A DNA stretch of 51,479 bases, taken from the NCBI GenBank assembly GCA_030625815.1, contig DAOUQF010000028.1, positions 1 to 51,479 on the forward strand, read 5' to 3'. Below, in pieces: positions 5,845-14,084 of this stretch. The notes under the pieces were generated by a model. The model saw only the letters and a list, made by a program, of their open reading frames with translations. It searched no databases and was not told where the DNA came from. The first letter of the stretch is position 1. The number at the start of each line of letters is the position of its first letter. The stretch comes from Eubacteriales bacterium. Its GTDB lineage: Bacteria > Bacillota > Clostridia > Tissierellales > GPF-1. A program made the translations under genes and the position numbers.

Positions 5845-6716
5845 TAAACATTTTGTTCTTTGATCCAGCGGAGGAAATCCTCCGGCATTTCTTTTCCTAC
5901 CCAGGTTTGATCAAAACAATCAGAAAGCTCTAAGAATCTCCCATTTTTAACCTTTATTTCATGGTCTTTCCACTTCACGGTGAAAAGCGGAGTCATTCCT
6001 CGATTCCACTCCCAGGTCCTGTATTTCTCCTCTGCCAGCGTCTCCGCCTTCTCCATGAGTTCATGGCCTGGCTGCCACAGCTCGCCATTTGCCGCTCCCC
6101 TAATCCCTTGGATCCACTTCTCCATAAAACCGTCCGTAGAGAGCTCAGACAGGTATTCTGAAAGGTTTACAATTGGCGCTGGAACAGAAGGAGCCGCATG
6201 GGTTTCAAATTCCAATTCACCCTGTCGATCCAACAATCGATGGATCCGATCCAAATCCGAATCAAAGAGCAGGGTTCCATGGAAGAGTGTCGTATCGCGG
6301 CGCATATATTGCGCAGATCCAGAAATCTTCTTTCCATCGATGCGAAAATCATTCCGCTCCGAGGTTTGAATATCCAGTCCCATCTCGCGCAACCCCTGCA
6401 AAACAGGGGCGTACAGCGCAGGAAAGTCCACCGTTTTACTGGGCACATCCTTCAAGATCAAGCTGTAATTCACATTGCCCTCGTCATGAACCACGCAACC
6501 GCCACCGGAAATTCGCCGGAATACGGGAACCGCCTCCGCTTCGGCCTGAGCCAAATTCACCTCGATCCAAGGATTCTGATGCTTGCCCACAATAACGGAC
6601 GGAGAATTCCGATAAAGAAACAACAGGGAATCAAATTCCCCTTCAAAAAACAAAACCTCTTCCACTGCCAGATGGAAGGCGGGATCCCTTCCTTCCGATA
6701 CAACGATCTTCATCAT
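5841..6716 (-). CDS. lplA: Lipoate-protein ligase A
   Basis: A 291-residue ligase that activates free lipoate (or octanoate) with ATP and attaches it to a lysine on lipoyl-domain proteins. The lipoate-binding Gly-rich loop [19 protein letters not shown], the KISGSAQ segment with the catalytic lysine region, and HGTLLFD are visible. The C-terminal part, with [15 protein letters not shown], is the small accessory domain of LplA rather than the LipM/LipL octanoyltransferases, which lack it. The ATG overlaps the rsmA stop (ATGA-type overlap), so the two are translationally coupled. Its own stop codon lies inside the -35 box of the next promoter. Confidence 0.9.
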   Translation of the reverse strand: MMKIVVSEGRDPAFHLAVEEVLFFEGEFDSLLFLYRNSPSVIVGKHQNPWIEVNLAQAEAEAVPVFRRISGGGCVVHDEGNVNYSLILKDVPSKTVDFPALYAPVLQGLREMGLDIQTSERNDFRIDGKKISGSAQYMRRDTTLFHGTLLFDSDLDRIHRLLDRQGELEFETHAAPSVPAPIVNLSEYLSELSTDGFMEKWIQGIRGAANGELWQPGHELMEKAETLAEEKYRTWEWNRGMTPLFTVKWKDHEIKVKNGRFLELSDCFDQTWVGKEMPEDFLRWIKEQNVY

Positions 6717-7579
6717 GCCAAAACCTCTCCAATGGCGTCAGCCAGTCGGCCAAACTCCTCGAGAGACAGGCTCTCTCCCCTTCGCATGGGGTCAATCTCC
6801 GCCTTTGCCAAGGCTTCCCTCAAAAGGTCCTTGGCAACCCCCATAGTCGAAGAAAGGGTGTTCGGCAGGGTCTTCCTGCGCTGAGCAAAGGCCGCCTTGA
6901 CGACGCGGAAAAACAGATCCTCATCCTTCACATCTACCGCAGGTTTCTCGCGACGTATCAGGGCGATCACCGCAGAATCCACATTGGGAGGCGGGAAAAA
7001 GGAACCCGCCGACACCGTTGTTACGATTTTGGCTTCCGCATAGTATTGCACCGCAATGGAGAGGGTGCCGTAGGCCTTGGTGGACGGGACCGCTTGCATC
7101 CGGTCCGCCACTTCCTTTTGCACCATGACCACAATCCGCTCCACCGGCAATTTTTTCTCAAAAAAGTTCATAATGATTGGCGTCGTGATATAGTAAGGCA
7201 GATTCGCCACCACCTTGACCTGCTTGCCAGCAAACTTCTCTTCAAACAATTGCGGCAAATCCAATCTCAAGATATCACCCAACACCACTTCCACATTGGA
7301 ATATTCTGAGAGGGTTTCATCCAAAACAGGCAAGAGTCCCCGATCGATCTCCACGGCAACAACCCGGCCCGCTCGCTCGCACAGAACCTGAGTCAGCACC
7401 CCAATTCCAGGACCAACCTCCAGGACCACGTCCTCTTCCGACAATTCCGCACCCTCGGCGATTCGATCCAGCACGGATCCGTCTATCAAAAAATTCTGCC
7501 CCAGGCTCTTGGAAAAATGAAAACCATGCCGGCCCAATACCTCTCGCATCACCGACGGTTTATATAGTCTCTCTTTCAT
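6713..7579 (-). CDS. rsmA: 16S rRNA (adenine1518/1519-N6)-dimethyltransferase
   Basis: The 288-residue KsgA/RsmA enzyme dimethylates two adjacent adenines in helix 45 of 16S rRNA during small-subunit maturation. Signatures: KSLGQNFLID near the N-terminus, SAM-binding VLEVGPGIGVLT, catalytic NLPYYITTPII (about 125-135), and the C-terminal RRKTLPNTLSS. The start at 7579 follows AAAGGAGG. It overlaps the 3' end of rnmV by 20 bp, matching the rnmV-ksgA order of B. subtilis. Confidence 0.97.
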   Translation of the reverse strand: MKERLYKPSVMREVLGRHGFHFSKSLGQNFLIDGSVLDRIAEGAELSEEDVVLEVGPGIGVLTQVLCERAGRVVAVEIDRGLLPVLDETLSEYSNVEVVLGDILRLDLPQLFEEKFAGKQVKVVANLPYYITTPIIMNFFEKKLPVERIVVMVQKEVADRMQAVPSTKAYGTLSIAVQYYAEAKIVTTVSAGSFFPPPNVDSAVIALIRREKPAVDVKDEDLFFRVVKAAFAQRRKTLPNTLSSTMGVAKDLLREALAKAEIDPMRRGESLSLEEFGRLADAIGEVLA

Positions 7580-8108
7580 GAGTCGCCTCCTTTATCGCGG
7601 CTTGCAATTCTTCTTGGGAAATATCAAAGTGATTCAATCGGCGCATAAACTGCAACGTGTTTCCATATCCAAGCCCCAGGATTCGACCGATCCGGATCCG
7701 AAGATCTTTGGATCCCTTGCCGCCGCACAATCCATAGTGAACCATATCCGACTGGGTATAGCGATCCACTCCGTTCCGCTCGGTTCGACAGGTCTTCAGC
7801 GCTTCGCGAATCGCCTCGGCCGATGCGTTCTCGACGCCGATATTTCCTTTCCGCGTCGCCAATTCTCGTGGAATAAATGCATGTTTGCATCCCGGCACTT
7901 CTTTTGCTATCTCATTTCGAATCCGTTCTCCCGCATAATCCGGATCCGTCAAAATAATCACGCCGCAGCGCTTCTGGGCTTCCCGAATTCGATCGAACAA
8001 ATCCTCCGGATACCCAAATCCACTGGTCACGATGATTTGGCAATCCACCGCATGCTTAACGGCGGAAACATCATCCTTGCCCTCCACCACAATTACCTCT
8101 TGAATCAT
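7560..8108 (-). CDS. rnmV: Ribonuclease M5 (5S rRNA maturation)
   Basis: A 182-residue Toprim nuclease that trims precursor 5S rRNA in Bacillota. The Toprim glutamate motif VVEGKDD opens the protein and the DxD motif LTDPDYAGERIR follows. The C-terminal half, with NIGVENAS and HYGLCGGKGS, matches the family. The ATG directly follows the tatD stop codon (TAGATG), and its ribosome binding site GAGGAAGAG lies within the end of tatD, so it is translationally coupled. Confidence 0.95.
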   Translation of the reverse strand: MIQEVIVVEGKDDVSAVKHAVDCQIIVTSGFGYPEDLFDRIREAQKRCGVIILTDPDYAGERIRNEIAKEVPGCKHAFIPRELATRKGNIGVENASAEAIREALKTCRTERNGVDRYTQSDMVHYGLCGGKGSKDLRIRIGRILGLGYGNTLQFMRRLNHFDISQEELQAAIKEATHERETI

Positions 8109-8885
8109 CTACTCTTCCTCAATTCCATAAATTCGTCTTGCATTTTCATCGGTGATTCGCCCGATTTCAACGGGATCCATCCCTCGAAGCCGTGCGATTT
8201 CCTGAATAATAAACCGCACCTTCGACGGATCGTTTCGCTTCCCTCGAAAGGGTTCCGGCGTTTGATACGGAGCGTCGGTTTCCACCAATAATCGATCCAG
8301 CGGAACCTTCACTGCCACCTCTTTGAGTTTTTTCGCATTCTTAAAGGTCACCGTACCGGGCAGTGAAATATAAAAGCCCAGCTTCAGATATTCTTGCATA
8401 ACCTCCACGCTGCCGGAAAAGCTGTGCAGTACGCCCGTGAGCCTTCCGTCCTGCTCCGCCTTCAAGGTCGTCACCATGTCTCCATGGGCGTCTCGGCAAT
8501 GGATATTCACAGGCATTCCCAATCGTTTGGCCAACCGAAGCTGATCGACAAACCATTTTTGTTGCACCTCTTTTGGCGATTCGTCCCAATAATAATCGAG
8601 TCCTATCTCTCCAATGGCAACCGCCTTCGAATGACTCGCCAGTTTTTCCAATTCCTTGATATCCCCCGCCTTCGCAAGATGAGTCTCATGCGGATAAATC
8701 CCAACGGCCGCGTACAAATAAGCTGTCTTTTCGCACAACGCCAATACTTGTTTGGCATTCTCCACATTCACAGAAGCATTCATCACCCCGGTCACCCCGA
8801 GGGTGGGCAGGTCAATCAGCAACTGCTCACGGTCTTCATCAAAGCGTTTTGAATCCAAATGTGCATGACTGTCAAAGATTCGCAT
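8109..8885 (-). CDS. tatD: TatD-family metal-dependent deoxyribonuclease
   Basis: A 258-residue TIM-barrel metallohydrolase. Metal ligands: DSHAHLD at the N-terminus, GEIGLDYYWD (Glu/Asp), NIHCRDAH, HSFSG, and VETDAPYQTPEPFRGKRN near the C-terminus. The family acts as a 3'-5' exonuclease or DNA/RNA-processing nuclease, with a possible D-aminoacyl-tRNA hydrolase role suggested for some members. It opens the tatD-rnmV-rsmA-lplA run; its position near metG matches yabD in B. subtilis. Confidence 0.95.
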   Translation of the reverse strand: MRIFDSHAHLDSKRFDEDREQLLIDLPTLGVTGVMNASVNVENAKQVLALCEKTAYLYAAVGIYPHETHLAKAGDIKELEKLASHSKAVAIGEIGLDYYWDESPKEVQQKWFVDQLRLAKRLGMPVNIHCRDAHGDMVTTLKAEQDGRLTGVLHSFSGSVEVMQEYLKLGFYISLPGTVTFKNAKKLKEVAVKVPLDRLLVETDAPYQTPEPFRGKRNDPSKVRFIIQEIARLRGMDPVEIGRITDENARRIYGIEEE

Positions 8886-8893
8886 AATGCCTC

Positions 8894-9424
8894 CTACTTT
8901 TTTTTCTTCTTCTTTTTGGACTTCAGAAATCCATGTTTTTTCAATTCGGTTTCAATCCTGGCGCGATCGCCCACTACACTCAAATAAATATCGCGTTTTC
9001 GACCGCGTTTTGACTCCGCGACAATGTGCAAACGGGAATGGCCCGGCTTCCGGCCTGGCTCCATATGCATTTCAAAGACCTTCTCGTAGTCGAAATACGT
9101 CGTTGCCGCTTGAATCCCTCGCTCTCTGATCTTTGGCGTCTGCGTGATATAAACGGAAAAATAGACCCACCACAGTGCCCAGAAAGGCAATATGTTGGAC
9201 AATCCCGTTTCCCAGGTTGTACCCATTCGCGTTATCTCATAGTAGAAATAGAAGATAGTCAAGGCAACAAACAAGGCTCCCAGCACCATCCGCTGTCTTT
9301 TGTCCGCCTGAAAAGCATAGAGCACGGCGCCGCCTCTTTTTTTAAATTGTAACAATCGAAAAAACAGGCTGCCCACCATTCCCAATGCCATAAATGTCAG
9401 TAAAAAATAAAAATCAACCGTCAT
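8894..9424 (-). CDS. Small membrane protein with a poly-Lys tail, function unknown
   Basis: A 176-residue protein. Hydrophobic segments lie at about 4-24, 48-68 and 78-96; a cytoplasmic-looking basic domain follows, with YFDYEKVFEMHM and RLHIVAESKRGRKRDIYLSVVG. The C-terminus is a run of seven or more lysines. The overall shape (few helices, then a soluble PH-like or beta-rich part) is common in Bacillota proteins of unknown function; I do not recognise a named family with confidence. It starts at ATG 9424 behind GGGAGG, ends 8 bp before tatD and is probably co-transcribed with it. The lysine tail could bind membrane lipid or nucleic acid, but that is a guess. Confidence 0.75.
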   Translation of the reverse strand: MTVDFYFLLTFMALGMVGSLFFRLLQFKKRGGAVLYAFQADKRQRMVLGALFVALTIFYFYYEITRMGTTWETGLSNILPFWALWWVYFSVYITQTPKIRERGIQAATTYFDYEKVFEMHMEPGRKPGHSRLHIVAESKRGRKRDIYLSVVGDRARIETELKKHGFLKSKKKKKKK

Positions 9425-9437
9425 ATTACCCTCCCAG

Positions 9438-9467
9438 AATCAAGAAGGGGCCTGAAATCAGGCCCCT
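9438..9467 (-). terminator. Terminator after metG
   Basis: Perfect stem GGGGCCTGA/TCAGGCCCC with a 2-nt loop (9447-9466), followed on the minus strand by TTCTTGATTCT. The U-run is weak, so partial read-through into the membrane protein and tatD genes is plausible. Confidence 0.7.
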
Positions 9468-9470
9468 CGC

Positions 9471-11453
9471 TTACCAAATTTTTGTGCCTGAAGCGATGGA
9501 ATCCGCTACTGTCGCCAAAGTAAAAGTCTCTTCGTCATCCGCTGCTAAAATCATTCCATGACTGATTTCTCCACGCAGTTTTCTTGGTTTTAAATTGGTT
9601 ACCACCATCACCTGTTTGCCAACCAAGGCATCCGGCTGATAGTATTTTGCGATCCCCGAAACGATTTGACGCGTTTCTTCTCCCAATTGAACCTGAAGAA
9701 TCAACAGCTTATCCGCATTCGGATGCTTTTTCGCTTCCACAATCGTCGCAACTCGCAAATCCACTTTTGTAAAATCATCATACTCGATGATCTGAATGTC
9801 TTCCTTCTCTTCCGCTTCTTCCACAGGCGCTGCTTCCGGTTTCGCAATCGGCTGTCCCGTTTTCGCCGCGGAGAACTTCGCGTTTTCTTCCTCAATTCGA
9901 ATCAATTCCTTTTCGATATCAAGGCGAGGGAAAAGATTCGCACCCTTGATTACGGTGCGTCCAACCGGCAACGTGCCCCAAACGCCAACAACGTCCCAGG
10001 TTGTTTCATGACCTTCTTCGATTCCCAACTGAGTCCAAATTCGGTTCGATGTTTTCTCCATAAACGGACGAATCAAAATCGAAATAATCCGAATGGATTC
10101 CGACAGATTGTATAAAACCGTATCCAATCTCGGTTTTCTCTCTTCTTCCTTGGCCAGGATCCAAGGGGTAGTTTCATCAATATATTTATTGGTTCTGCTC
10201 ACCAATTTCCAGATCAACTCCAAGGCGCCGGAGAAATTCATTTTATCCATGGCTGCTTCCACGTTTATCGAGGTATCTCCCGCCAGTTTTTTCAGCTCTC
10301 CGTCAATCGATTCCGTAACCGTTGGCGTCGGCATAATCGCGCCGTTGTACTTCTCGATCATGGCAATGGTTCGGCTCACCAGGTTCCCCAAATCATTCGC
10401 CAAATCCGAATTGATTCGAGACAAGAATTTCTCACGCGTAAAGGATCCGTCGGAACCAAAAGAGAACTCCCGCAGCAAGAAATATTTCAAGGCGTCAATC
10501 CCATATAGATCAATCAACGGCTCCGCATACATCACATTCCCTTTGGATTTTGACATCTTGTCATTATCGAAAAGAATCCAGCCATGTCCAAAAACTTGTT
10601 TCGGCAACGGCAGGTCCAAAGCCATCAGCATTGCCGGCCAAATCAGGGTATGGAATCGAACAATCTCTTTCCCGACCAGATGCACATCCGCAGGCCAAAA
10701 CTTCTCAAATTCCCCTTCATCGTCAGACAGATAGCCCAAAGCGGAAATATAGTTGATCACCGCATCGAACCACACATAAACTACATGCTTGTCGTCAAAA
10801 GGCACCTTGACTCCCCAATCGAAACTGGTTCGAGATACGCAGAGATCGTCCAATCCCGGTTTCAAGAAGTTGTTCACCATCTCGTTCTTCCGCGAAACAG
10901 ACAACAGGAAGGTTGGATTCTCAGCAAACAAGGTCTCCAATTTCTCTTGATATTTTGATAACTTAAAGAAGTACGCCTCTTCTTTGGCGATATGTACCTC
11001 TCGACCGCAATCCGGGCACTTTCCGTCATTCAGTTGAGACTCCGTCCAAAAAGACTCGCAAGGGGTGCAATAATACCCTTCGTATTCGCCCTTATAGATA
11101 TCGCCCTTGTCGTAAAGCTTTTGGAAGGCGGCTTGTACGGTTGCCTCGTGGCGAGGTTCCGTTGTACGGATAAAGTCATCATAGCTGATCTCCAGATCGC
11201 TCCACAGTTTCTTGATATCCTTCATAATGCCGTCCAAATACTGGATCGGCGCCACGCCTTTTGCCTCAGCCACTTGCTGAATCTTTTGGCCGTGCTCGTC
11301 GGTTCCCGTCAAAAACTTCACTTCAAATCCGGCCAACCGTTTGAATCGCGCCAAAGCATCCGCTGCCACTGTCGTATAAGTGTGTCCCAAGTGAAGATTT
11401 CCGCTCGGATAATAAATCGGTGTCGTTACATAAAATTGCTTTTTCTCACTCAT
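9471..11453 (-). CDS. metG: Methionyl-tRNA synthetase
   Basis: The 660-residue class I synthetase charges tRNA-Met for initiation and elongation. HIGH-type motif: SGNLHLGHTYT. Zinc cluster: YCTPCESFW and CPDCG (four Cys). KMSKS motif: NDKMSKSKGNV. The anticodon-binding helical domain follows, and the last ~110 residues form a tRNA-binding EMAP/Arc1p-like OB-fold (DFTKVDLRVATIVEAKKHPN, GIAKYY). A Lys/Glu-rich linker joins the two. ATG 11453 follows AAGGAGG. Expression is controlled by a T-box leader just upstream. Confidence 0.98.
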   Translation of the reverse strand: MSEKKQFYVTTPIYYPSGNLHLGHTYTTVAADALARFKRLAGFEVKFLTGTDEHGQKIQQVAEAKGVAPIQYLDGIMKDIKKLWSDLEISYDDFIRTTEPRHEATVQAAFQKLYDKGDIYKGEYEGYYCTPCESFWTESQLNDGKCPDCGREVHIAKEEAYFFKLSKYQEKLETLFAENPTFLLSVSRKNEMVNNFLKPGLDDLCVSRTSFDWGVKVPFDDKHVVYVWFDAVINYISALGYLSDDEGEFEKFWPADVHLVGKEIVRFHTLIWPAMLMALDLPLPKQVFGHGWILFDNDKMSKSKGNVMYAEPLIDLYGIDALKYFLLREFSFGSDGSFTREKFLSRINSDLANDLGNLVSRTIAMIEKYNGAIMPTPTVTESIDGELKKLAGDTSINVEAAMDKMNFSGALELIWKLVSRTNKYIDETTPWILAKEEERKPRLDTVLYNLSESIRIISILIRPFMEKTSNRIWTQLGIEEGHETTWDVVGVWGTLPVGRTVIKGANLFPRLDIEKELIRIEEENAKFSAAKTGQPIAKPEAAPVEEAEEKEDIQIIEYDDFTKVDLRVATIVEAKKHPNADKLLILQVQLGEETRQIVSGIAKYYQPDALVGKQVMVVTNLKPRKLRGEISHGMILAADDEETFTLATVADSIASGTKIW

Positions 11454-11499
11454 TGTATCCTCCTTGTTTGCTTTGCGCCGGGCACGAATTTTAGAGTCA

Positions 11500-11749
11500 A
11501 AAAGAACCCGCCCCCGTTTGTAGAGACGAGATTTCCCGCGGTACCACTCTACTTACAGATCGAGTCTGTCACTTTCGTCATAACGGGGACGTTCCCGCAC
11601 CGCCCTAACGCCAAGCGCTTAAGCATGTTGCTCCAGAACCATCTTCAATCGCTCGTCATATCGGGTTCCACCGCCCCCGACTCTCTAGAATTTCGAAACG
11701 ATTTACTCATTCCTTCACCGCAAAATCTCGATAGATAATAGCTACTCGT
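11500..11749 (-). promoter_or_regulatory. T-box riboswitch leader of metG (Met specifier)
   Basis: The leader between promoter and metG carries the T-box sequence AGAGTGGTACCGCGG (near 11538-11552), which pairs with the uncharged tRNA acceptor end. In Stem I, AAUCGUU pairs with AGCGAUU, flanked by AGUA and GAA as in the loop-E motif of specifier loops. The AUG at 11642-11640 lies 1 nt after that GAA, so I take AUG (Met) as the specifier; GAU would be the strictly adjacent triplet. Pairing of the segments at 11582-11594 and 11505-11519, followed by TTTTT, could form the terminator. Confidence 0.88.
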
Positions 11750-11778
11750 ATTTTATCCAAACTCGCGTTCTTTGTCAA
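11750..11778 (-). promoter_or_regulatory. metG promoter
   Basis: TTGACA (11778-11773), a 17-bp spacer and TAAAAT (11755-11750). It gives a leader of roughly 290 nt before the metG start. Confidence 0.8.
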
Positions 11779-11922
11779 ACAAGATGCATTTAACAAATTT
11801 ATCAACTTTCCGTGGTTTGAATCTTGTCAACATTTTGGAAAAACTTCATTAATTTGGTTAAGTTTTGAAAATCATGGGTAAGATAAAGATAAGTAGTAAA
11901 TAAATAAGAAAGGATCGATACG

Positions 11923-12189
11923 ATGAAATCAACTGGCATTGTTCGTAGAGTCGATGAGCTCGGCCGCGTGGTCATTCCGATTGAACTTCGCCGAACGCTG
12001 GACATCGCAGAAAAAGACGCTCTAGAAATATTCGTGGATGGCGAAAAGATCATCTTGAAGAAATACAATCCAGCAGACGTGTTCACAGGCTCATTGGAAG
12101 ACTTGATCGAGTACAAAGGCAAGAAAATTTCCAAAACCACTATTATTGAATTGGCCCGCATTGCAGGCATGACCTTCACAGAAGATTAA
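11923..12189 (+). CDS. abrB: AbrB/SpoVT-family transition-state regulator
   Basis: An 88-residue DNA-binding protein with the swapped-hairpin AbrB fold at the N-terminus (STGIVRRVDELGRVVIPIEL, LEIFVDGEKIILKKY) and a C-terminal multimerisation segment. Such proteins repress stationary-phase and sporulation genes in Bacillota and bind promoter DNA as tetramers. It lies between metG and rsmI in opposite orientation, the same place as abrB in B. subtilis. The start follows GAAAGGATCGATACG. The 150-bp upstream region is AT-rich with several possible promoters, none clear enough to call. Confidence 0.92.
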   Translation: MKSTGIVRRVDELGRVVIPIELRRTLDIAEKDALEIFVDGEKIILKKYNPADVFTGSLEDLIEYKGKKISKTTIIELARIAGMTFTED

Positions 12190-12228
12190 AAAAAGCCAAG
12201 GAGGATTTATTCCCCCTTGGTTTTTTCT
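12190..12228. terminator. Bidirectional terminator between abrB and rsmI
   Basis: Stem CCAAGG(AGG)/(CCC)CCTTGG at 12196-12220, flanked by A-run and T-run, between the converging genes. The rsmI stop codon lies in the loop. Confidence 0.75.
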
Positions 12229-13046
12229 TTGATTTCCATCGCCCATTGATAGGCTTCATTTTTTTTCACAGAAAAAACAGCAACCGCTTCCTTTACCAAA
12301 TCCTTTGTGCTCTTTCCTTCCAGCGCCCATTCCTCCATGGTACTCACAATCAATTCCTTCGAAACCACTTCCTCCACATGCTCGGCGCCTTCCAAAACCA
12401 ACACGAATTCTCCCCGCGGCGATTCAAAGGCCAAAATCGCCTCGGAAATCGATCCGCGATAGACCTCTTCAAATTTCTTGGTCAATTCTCGGCAAACCGC
12501 AATCTTTCGATTGCCAAATCCCGTTTCCATATCGGCTAGGACTCCCTTCAATCGGTGAGGAGAGGCATAAAAGATCAAGGTTTCTTCAATTTTAGCCAAC
12601 TCAGCGATCCGTACCCGGCGGCCTTTCTTCTCATGAGGCAAAAAACCCTCAAAGAAAAATCGACGGGTAGACAATCCGCTGGCTACCAAAGCAATGGAAA
12701 AGGCAGTCGGTCCCGGCAGCACCTCAAAGGGAATTCCCGCTTCGATGGCCAATTGCACCAGATGTTCCCCCGGATCCGAAATCCCAGGCATTCCCGCATC
12801 AGAAATCAATGCAATCCGTGCTCCGCCCTGCATTCTTCGAATCAGCTCCGGTCCGCGGCTGCGCAGATTATGCTCATGATAACTGATCAACGGCTTTTGA
12901 ATTTCAAAATGCGTCAAAAGCTTCAGGCTGTGCCGGGTATCTTCACAGGCGATCAAATCCGCTGCCTTAAGCGTATCCAAGGTGCGCAGGGTAATATCCT
13001 GCAAATTGCCTATGGGCGTCGGACAAAGCCATAATTTCGTTTCCAT
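12207..13046 (-). CDS. rsmI: 16S rRNA (cytidine1402-2'-O)-methyltransferase
   Basis: A 279-residue SAM-dependent tetrapyrrole-methylase-fold enzyme that 2'-O-methylates C1402 in the ribosomal P site. Signatures: LWLCPTPIGNLQDITLRTL, CEDTRHSLKLL, SDAGMPGISDPGEHLV, and the conserved LPGPTAFSIALVASGL. Length is typical. ATG 13046 follows GAGGAGGCACCA. It lies 12 bp downstream of the trmN6-like gene, matching yabB-yabC order in B. subtilis. Confidence 0.97.
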   Translation of the reverse strand: METKLWLCPTPIGNLQDITLRTLDTLKAADLIACEDTRHSLKLLTHFEIQKPLISYHEHNLRSRGPELIRRMQGGARIALISDAGMPGISDPGEHLVQLAIEAGIPFEVLPGPTAFSIALVASGLSTRRFFFEGFLPHEKKGRRVRIAELAKIEETLIFYASPHRLKGVLADMETGFGNRKIAVCRELTKKFEEVYRGSISEAILAFESPRGEFVLVLEGAEHVEEVVSKELIVSTMEEWALEGKSTKDLVKEAVAVFSVKKNEAYQWAMEIKEKTKGE

Positions 13047-13058
13047 TGGTGCCTCCTC

Positions 13059-13796
13059 TTATTTCCAAATATCTTCATACACCCGATGCACTTCCGGCGT
13101 ATATTCTCCATTCTCATCATATACAAAGAATGGCGGGTCCATTACCAAATCCGGTTTGCCCCCCAAGATCCCCTTGATCAAAACTATATTGGGCCTCTTT
13201 CCCGCTTTGGGATAGATCAAGCGGATCCGCTTGGGCTCGATCCCGTGTTTTTTCATCATCGTAACAATCTCCACCAGGCGCTGCGGTCGATGAACCATAT
13301 AAAACCGCCCTTGGCTGTTGAGCAGGTAGGCTGCGCTTTCAATCAGGGTTTCCAACCCCGCCGTAACTTCATGCCGCGCAATGGCCTTGTGATCCGTCGG
13401 ATTGACGATCCCGCCGCCGATCGGCTTATAGGGCGGATTCATGGTCACCACATCGTAGCTGTGCGCCTTCTCCTCCGGCTTGACCCGGGAAGCATCCCCG
13501 ATTCGAATGGAAATCACCTCGTCCAGCTTATTCATCCGAACGGACCGCTGTGCCATTTCGGCAATTTCCGGCTGAATCTCCAGTCCATGAATGCGCGCAC
13601 CCTTGTTCTTTCCATATAGAAGCAAGGGCACGATCCCATTTCCCGTACAGAGATCCATGATCTTGGCGCGCTTATTGGCTTCCGCGAAGTCCGCCAAAAG
13701 AACTGCATCGATCCCGAAACAAAACCAATCTGGATTTTGAATAATCTGTAGTCCTTTAAGTTGCAGGTCATCGACCCGTTCATGTGATTTAACCAT
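13059..13796 (-). CDS. TrmN6-like N6-adenine tRNA methyltransferase (YabB/YfiC family)
   Basis: A 245-residue class I SAM methyltransferase. The SAM-binding motif is MDLCTGNGIVPLLL and the N6-adenine catalytic motif is VTMNPPYKPIGGG. The E. coli member methylates A37 of tRNA1(Val); the B. subtilis orthologue YabB sits in the same chromosomal neighbourhood. The substrate here is inferred from family and synteny. It starts behind AGAGGGG and follows a terminator that closes the ferredoxin gene, so it probably begins a trmN6-rsmI unit, although no clear promoter was seen in the short gap. Confidence 0.9.
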   Translation of the reverse strand: MVKSHERVDDLQLKGLQIIQNPDWFCFGIDAVLLADFAEANKRAKIMDLCTGNGIVPLLLYGKNKGARIHGLEIQPEIAEMAQRSVRMNKLDEVISIRIGDASRVKPEEKAHSYDVVTMNPPYKPIGGGIVNPTDHKAIARHEVTAGLETLIESAAYLLNSQGRFYMVHRPQRLVEIVTMMKKHGIEPKRIRLIYPKAGKRPNIVLIKGILGGKPDLVMDPPFFVYDENGEYTPEVHRVYEDIWK

Positions 13797-13813
13797 ATTT
13801 CCCCTCTATAATG

Positions 13814-13838
13814 AAAAAAACCCGCAAACCTGCGGATT
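13814..13838 (-). terminator. Terminator of the ferredoxin gene
   Basis: Stem CCGCA/TGCGG with a 4-nt loop, followed on the minus strand by GTTTTTTT. Confidence 0.75.
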
Positions 13839-13852
13839 CTTTCGATTTGCTC

Positions 13853-14014
13853 TTATTCTGGTTGTGGAGCGTCTACAGGACAAACGTCCGCGCAAGCACC
13901 GCAATCGATGCACGCATCGCTGATTACGTAAATATCTCCCGCAGTGATCGCGCCTACTGGGCACTCTGCCTCACATGCACCGCAAGCGATACAATCGTTA
14001 GAAATTTTATACAT
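13853..14014 (-). CDS. 2[4Fe-4S] ferredoxin (clostridial type)
   Basis: A 53-residue electron carrier with two Cys motifs, [12 protein letters not shown] and [12 protein letters not shown], each binding a [4Fe-4S] cluster, and an acidic, short overall sequence. The size and the absence of extra domains match the soluble low-potential ferredoxins of fermentative anaerobes, which carry electrons for pyruvate:ferredoxin oxidoreductase, hydrogenase and similar enzymes. ATG 14014 follows GGAGGTGAATCG. A possible extended -10 box (TGATATAGT) lies in the 70-bp gap after ricT, and a terminator follows, so it can be a separate unit. Confidence 0.96.
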   Translation of the reverse strand: MYKISNDCIACGACEAECPVGAITAGDIYVISDACIDCGACADVCPVDAPQPE

Positions 14015-14084
14015 TCGATTCACCTCCTTGGCTTTCCGATAATACTATATCATTTCTTCTCTTCCTTGAAAACAAGAATTTTAG

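Noticed and set aside
9666-11738. Several long frames on the plus strand opposite metG
   Set aside because: All mirror metG codons and the T-box leader, and show no recognisable domains.
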